NCBI GenBank assembly: GCA_903828035.1
Contig: CAIKKV010000326.1
Location: 1-9,565, forward strand
Length of the DNA: 9,565 nucleotides
Reading direction: 5' to 3'
Source of the DNA: an uncultured bacterium
Lineage (GTDB): Bacteria > Verrucomicrobiota > Kiritimatiellia > CAIKKV01
The translations under genes and the position numbers were made by a program. Under the pieces are notes generated by a model. That model was not told the origin of the DNA. It saw nothing but the letters and a program-made list of their open reading frames with translations, and did not search any database. Positions 7,609 to 9,565 of the stretch are shown here, piece by piece; position 1 is the first letter of the stretch, and every line of letters begins with the position of its first letter.

Positions 7609-8057
7609 AGCGACGGATTCTGGTCATTAACGGGCCGAACCTCAATTTGCTGGGCACGCGGGAGCCCGGGATCTACGGGAAGATGACGCTGGCGGACGTG
7701 GTCGAGGGCCTGCGCCGACGGGCCGGCGAGCTGGGGGCGGAACTGGAGGCGATCCAGTCCAATGGCGAAGGCGAGCTGGTCTCCGCCATCCAATCCGCGA
7801 CGGGCACGTTCGACGGCCTGATTTTGAACCCCGGCGCCTACACGCACACGAGCATCGCCATCCGCGACGCGATCCAGGGCGTGGCCCTGCCGTGCGTGGA
7901 GGTTCACCTGTCGAATGTGTACGCCCGCGAAGAGTTCCGGCAGCGCAGTCTGACCGCGCCCGCCTGCGTGGGGCAGGTGGCCGGGTTCGGGCCGGACAGC
8001 TACAGGCTGGCCCTCGAAGGGCTTCTCGCCTATTTGAGTGAGCGGAAAGGACATTGA
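7605..8057 (+). CDS. aroQ: Type II 3-dehydroquinate dehydratase
   Basis: 150 residues, standard for the type II enzyme. It converts 3-dehydroquinate to 3-dehydroshikimate in the shikimate pathway as a cytoplasmic dodecamer in known members. Key residues are all present: N12 in [11 protein letters not shown]19 in TREP, the catalytic Y24 in GIYG, N75 and H81 in [11 protein letters not shown]101 in VEVHLSN, and R113 in FRQRS, the family's catalytic and binding set. The usual QSNHEGEL segment reads QSNGEGEL here (51-58), a mild departure. The ATG overlaps the ricT stop by four bases; AAGGA at 7591-7595 is a plausible SD with a 9-nt gap. No other shikimate gene lies in the window, so its place here reflects operon packing rather than a pathway cluster. 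Confidence 0.97.
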   Translation: MKRRILVINGPNLNLLGTREPGIYGKMTLADVVEGLRRRAGELGAELEAIQSNGEGELVSAIQSATGTFDGLILNPGAYTHTSIAIRDAIQGVALPCVEVHLSNVYAREEFRQRSLTAPACVGQVAGFGPDSYRLALEGLLAYLSERKGH

Positions 8058-8061
8058 CGCG

Positions 8062-9000
8062 ATGAGGATCAAGAAGGATGCTGCTGTTCAACTGGTGATC
8101 GTGGGCTCCATCGGGCTCGACACCATTGCCACCCCCGCCGCGAAGCGCGCCCGCGTGCTGGGCGGCTCCGTCACCCACGCCGGCGCCGCCGCCTCGTTTT
8201 TCACCCGGACGGGCATGGTCGGCGTGGTGGGCACCGACTTTCCCGCGCCGTTCCTCCGGTTCTACCAGCAATGCGGGCTCGATGTGGAAGGGCTCCAGCG
8301 CATCAAGGGCCGCACCTTCCGCTGGTCCGGCGTGTACGAAGACGACATGAACAACCGCCGGACGCTTTCGACCGAGCTCAACGTGCTGGCCGGCTTCCAG
8401 CCCGAGCTGCCGCCCCGCTATCGCGCCGCTCCGTACCTGTTTCTGGCCAACATGCAGCCCGATCTCCAGATCCGGGTGCTGGACCAGATGGCCAAGCCGC
8501 GCTTTGTCGCCGCCGACACCATGGATTTGTGGATTTCCATCGCCCGCCCGAGGGTCCTTGATGTGCTGAAGCGGGTCGACATGGTGACGGTGAACGACTC
8601 GGAGGCCCGGCAGCTGACGGGCGAGTCCAACCTGATCCGGGCGGCCCAGGTGATCCGGCGCATGGGCCCTTCCCACGTGGTCATCAAGAAAGGGGAACAC
8701 GGCGCCATGCTGTTTTCCCCGGCCGGCCTGTTCCTGCTGCCGGCGTTTCCGGTGGAGCGGGTCATCGATCCGACGGGCGCCGGCGACACCTTCACGGGCG
8801 GCCTGCTGGGCGCGCTGGCCCGGATCGGGCGGGAGGACGAGGGGTCTATCCGCGAGGCGCTCCTCCACGGCGCGGTCATGGCCTCCTTCTGCGTGGAATC
8901 CTTCGGGCCCGACGGCGTGGCGGGGCTGACGGAGAAGAAAATCCGCTCGCGCCTGAGCGCTTTTCAGGATATGCTGCTCGTGAAAGGAGAGGCGAAATGA
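8062..9000 (+). CDS. PfkB (ribokinase)-family carbohydrate kinase
   Basis: 312 residues, typical of the PfkB/ribokinase fold. Such enzymes phosphorylate sugars or nucleosides with ATP. Visible: an N-terminal beta strand VIVGSIGLDTI (12-22), the sugar-binding glycine region LGGSVTHAGAAASFF (33-47), GVVGTDF (54-60), VNDSEA (177-182), and the anion hole and catalytic base in DPTGAGDTFTGG (236-247), with D242 the predicted base. The substrate cannot be read from sequence; this divergent subgroup with LGGSxTxxxxAASFF is usually annotated only as sugar kinase. ATG 8062-8064 was chosen because AAAGGA (8046-8051) precedes it and it begins 4 nt after the aroQ stop; an in-frame GTG at 8038 would overlap aroQ by 20 nt. 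Its TGA overlaps the following prepilin start (ATGA). Confidence 0.93.
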   Translation: MRIKKDAAVQLVIVGSIGLDTIATPAAKRARVLGGSVTHAGAAASFFTRTGMVGVVGTDFPAPFLRFYQQCGLDVEGLQRIKGRTFRWSGVYEDDMNNRRTLSTELNVLAGFQPELPPRYRAAPYLFLANMQPDLQIRVLDQMAKPRFVAADTMDLWISIARPRVLDVLKRVDMVTVNDSEARQLTGESNLIRAAQVIRRMGPSHVVIKKGEHGAMLFSPAGLFLLPAFPVERVIDPTGAGDTFTGGLLGALARIGREDEGSIREALLHGAVMASFCVESFGPDGVAGLTEKKIRSRLSAFQDMLLVKGEAK

Positions 9001-9565
9001 GACGCAAGGCTTTTACTCTCGTTGAGCTGCTGGTCGTGATCACCATTATCGGCGTATTGGCCGGCTTGATGTTTCCCGTTCTCGCCCGGGTCCGTGAGAA
9101 AGGTCGCCAGGCGCAGTGCGCCAATAATCTGAAGGAGCTGTTCACGGCCACCATGGCGTACGCGGCAAACGGCGGCAGCTTTCCCTATGCGACAACGTAT
9201 CAGGCCTACGAGAATTATGTGTGGGTCGAAAAACGGGGATGGATCGGTAGACGAGCCGCAGTGGCCGCCGGCACCGCCGGAAACATCGATATGTGGGACG
9301 ATGGCACGCTCAAGGCGTCCGTTTGCGTTACGAATGGAAGTTTGTATTCATATGTGACGGATAAGCGCATTTACTTGTGCCCTACTTTTGCGATTGAGTT
9401 AAAGAAGATCCAGACAGCCTCCAATGTTATTCCCATTCGAAGTTACGTGATGAACTCGACATTAAACAGGCAGAATCTGTTTTCTCTGCGGGATGGAAGC
9501 ATGCGGCTTTTATTCACGGAATTGAACGCGGACGTGAAAAATGCCGACGGCGTAACGGTGGCGGC
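8997..9565 (+). CDS. Type IV/type II secretion prepilin-like protein (pseudopilin), partial
   Basis: 189 codons are visible and the gene runs off the right edge. The N-terminus is a class III (prepilin peptidase) signal: a short basic leader MRRKA, predicted cleavage between A5 and F6, then FTLVELLVVITIIGVLAGLM with the conserved Glu at mature position +5 (E10) and one hydrophobic helix (about 6-27). ARVREKGRQAQCANNLKEL then follows, as in the large pseudopilin family common in Planctomycetota, Verrucomicrobiota and Lentisphaerota. A globular part with C110 and C128 (the latter in YLCPT) follows. Such proteins are inserted in the inner membrane and processed into pilus-like fibres, but most paralogues in these phyla have no assigned role. 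A strong SD, AGGAG at 8985-8989, precedes the ATG by 7 nt, and the ATGA overlap couples it to the kinase. The region after about 9180 is less GC-rich than the upstream genes. Confidence 0.92.
   Translation, partial: MRRKAFTLVELLVVITIIGVLAGLMFPVLARVREKGRQAQCANNLKELFTATMAYAANGGSFPYATTYQAYENYVWVEKRGWIGRRAAVAAGTAGNIDMWDDGTLKASVCVTNGSLYSYVTDKRIYLCPTFAIELKKIQTASNVIPIRSYVMNSTLNRQNLFSLRDGSMRLLFTELNADVKNADGVTVA

Noticed and set aside
8038..8061. GTG start extending the kinase by eight residues into aroQ
   Set aside because: The ATG at 8062 has an SD at suitable distance, and the extra residues precede the first beta strand without family support.
7642..8868. A 408-codon minus-strand frame across aroQ and the kinase
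   Set aside because: It crosses two well-supported plus-strand genes and ends in an Arg/Pro-rich shadow translation without motifs.

Overview
This is a GC-rich, gene-dense bacterial chromosome fragment: eight genes in two divergently transcribed operons with one real intergenic gap (about 194 bp). Clear Shine-Dalgarno sequences, a near-perfect sigma70 promoter, a eukaryotic-type (GT3) glycogen synthase and a type IV/II prepilin with the FTLVELLVVI leader together suggest the PVC superphylum (Verrucomicrobiota, Kiritimatiellota or Lentisphaerota type) or a neighbouring lineage such as Omnitrophota. The glucan gene set also resembles one known from Bacteroidota, but the GC content, the SD sequences, the promoter type and the prepilin argue against that phylum. 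The taxonomic call is an inference, not a database result.

Left part (1-6568, all on the minus strand, so read right to left). This is a polyglucan (glycogen-like storage) operon in transcription order: a GH133-type glycogen debranching enzyme, a GT4 glycosyltransferase, a GH57 alpha-glucan hydrolase/transferase with an unusual Lys/Ala/Pro tail, and a GT3 glycogen synthase. The synthase runs off the left edge and is entering a second domain that looks like the N-terminus of an alpha-glucan phosphorylase, so it is probably a synthase-phosphorylase fusion. The genes are spaced by 1 nt, 2 nt and a 1-nt TGATG overlap, so translation is probably coupled through the whole set. The operon combines synthesis, trimming and debranching of an alpha-1,4/1,6-glucan. 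No branching enzyme, ADP-glucose pyrophosphorylase or GT5 synthase lies in the window.

Middle (6569-6762). This is a divergent control region. A strong consensus promoter (TTGACA, 17 nt, GATAAT) faces right; only a weak candidate promoter faces left.

Right part (6763-9565, plus strand). A second compact operon holds a PSP1-domain RicT/YaaT-like protein, type II 3-dehydroquinate dehydratase (aroQ), a PfkB-family sugar kinase, and a prepilin-like protein cut by the right edge. Two of its three junctions are ATGA overlaps and the third is a 4-nt gap. The functions do not form one obvious pathway. The prepilin gene is visibly less GC-rich than its neighbours after its first 60 or so codons.

The most notable items are the probable GT3-phosphorylase fusion, the histone-H1-like tail on the GH57 enzyme with a C8 tract inside it, and the mixed ricT-aroQ-pfkB-prepilin operon. 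I found no CRISPR array, insertion sequence, tRNA, rRNA, riboswitch or convincing intrinsic terminator.
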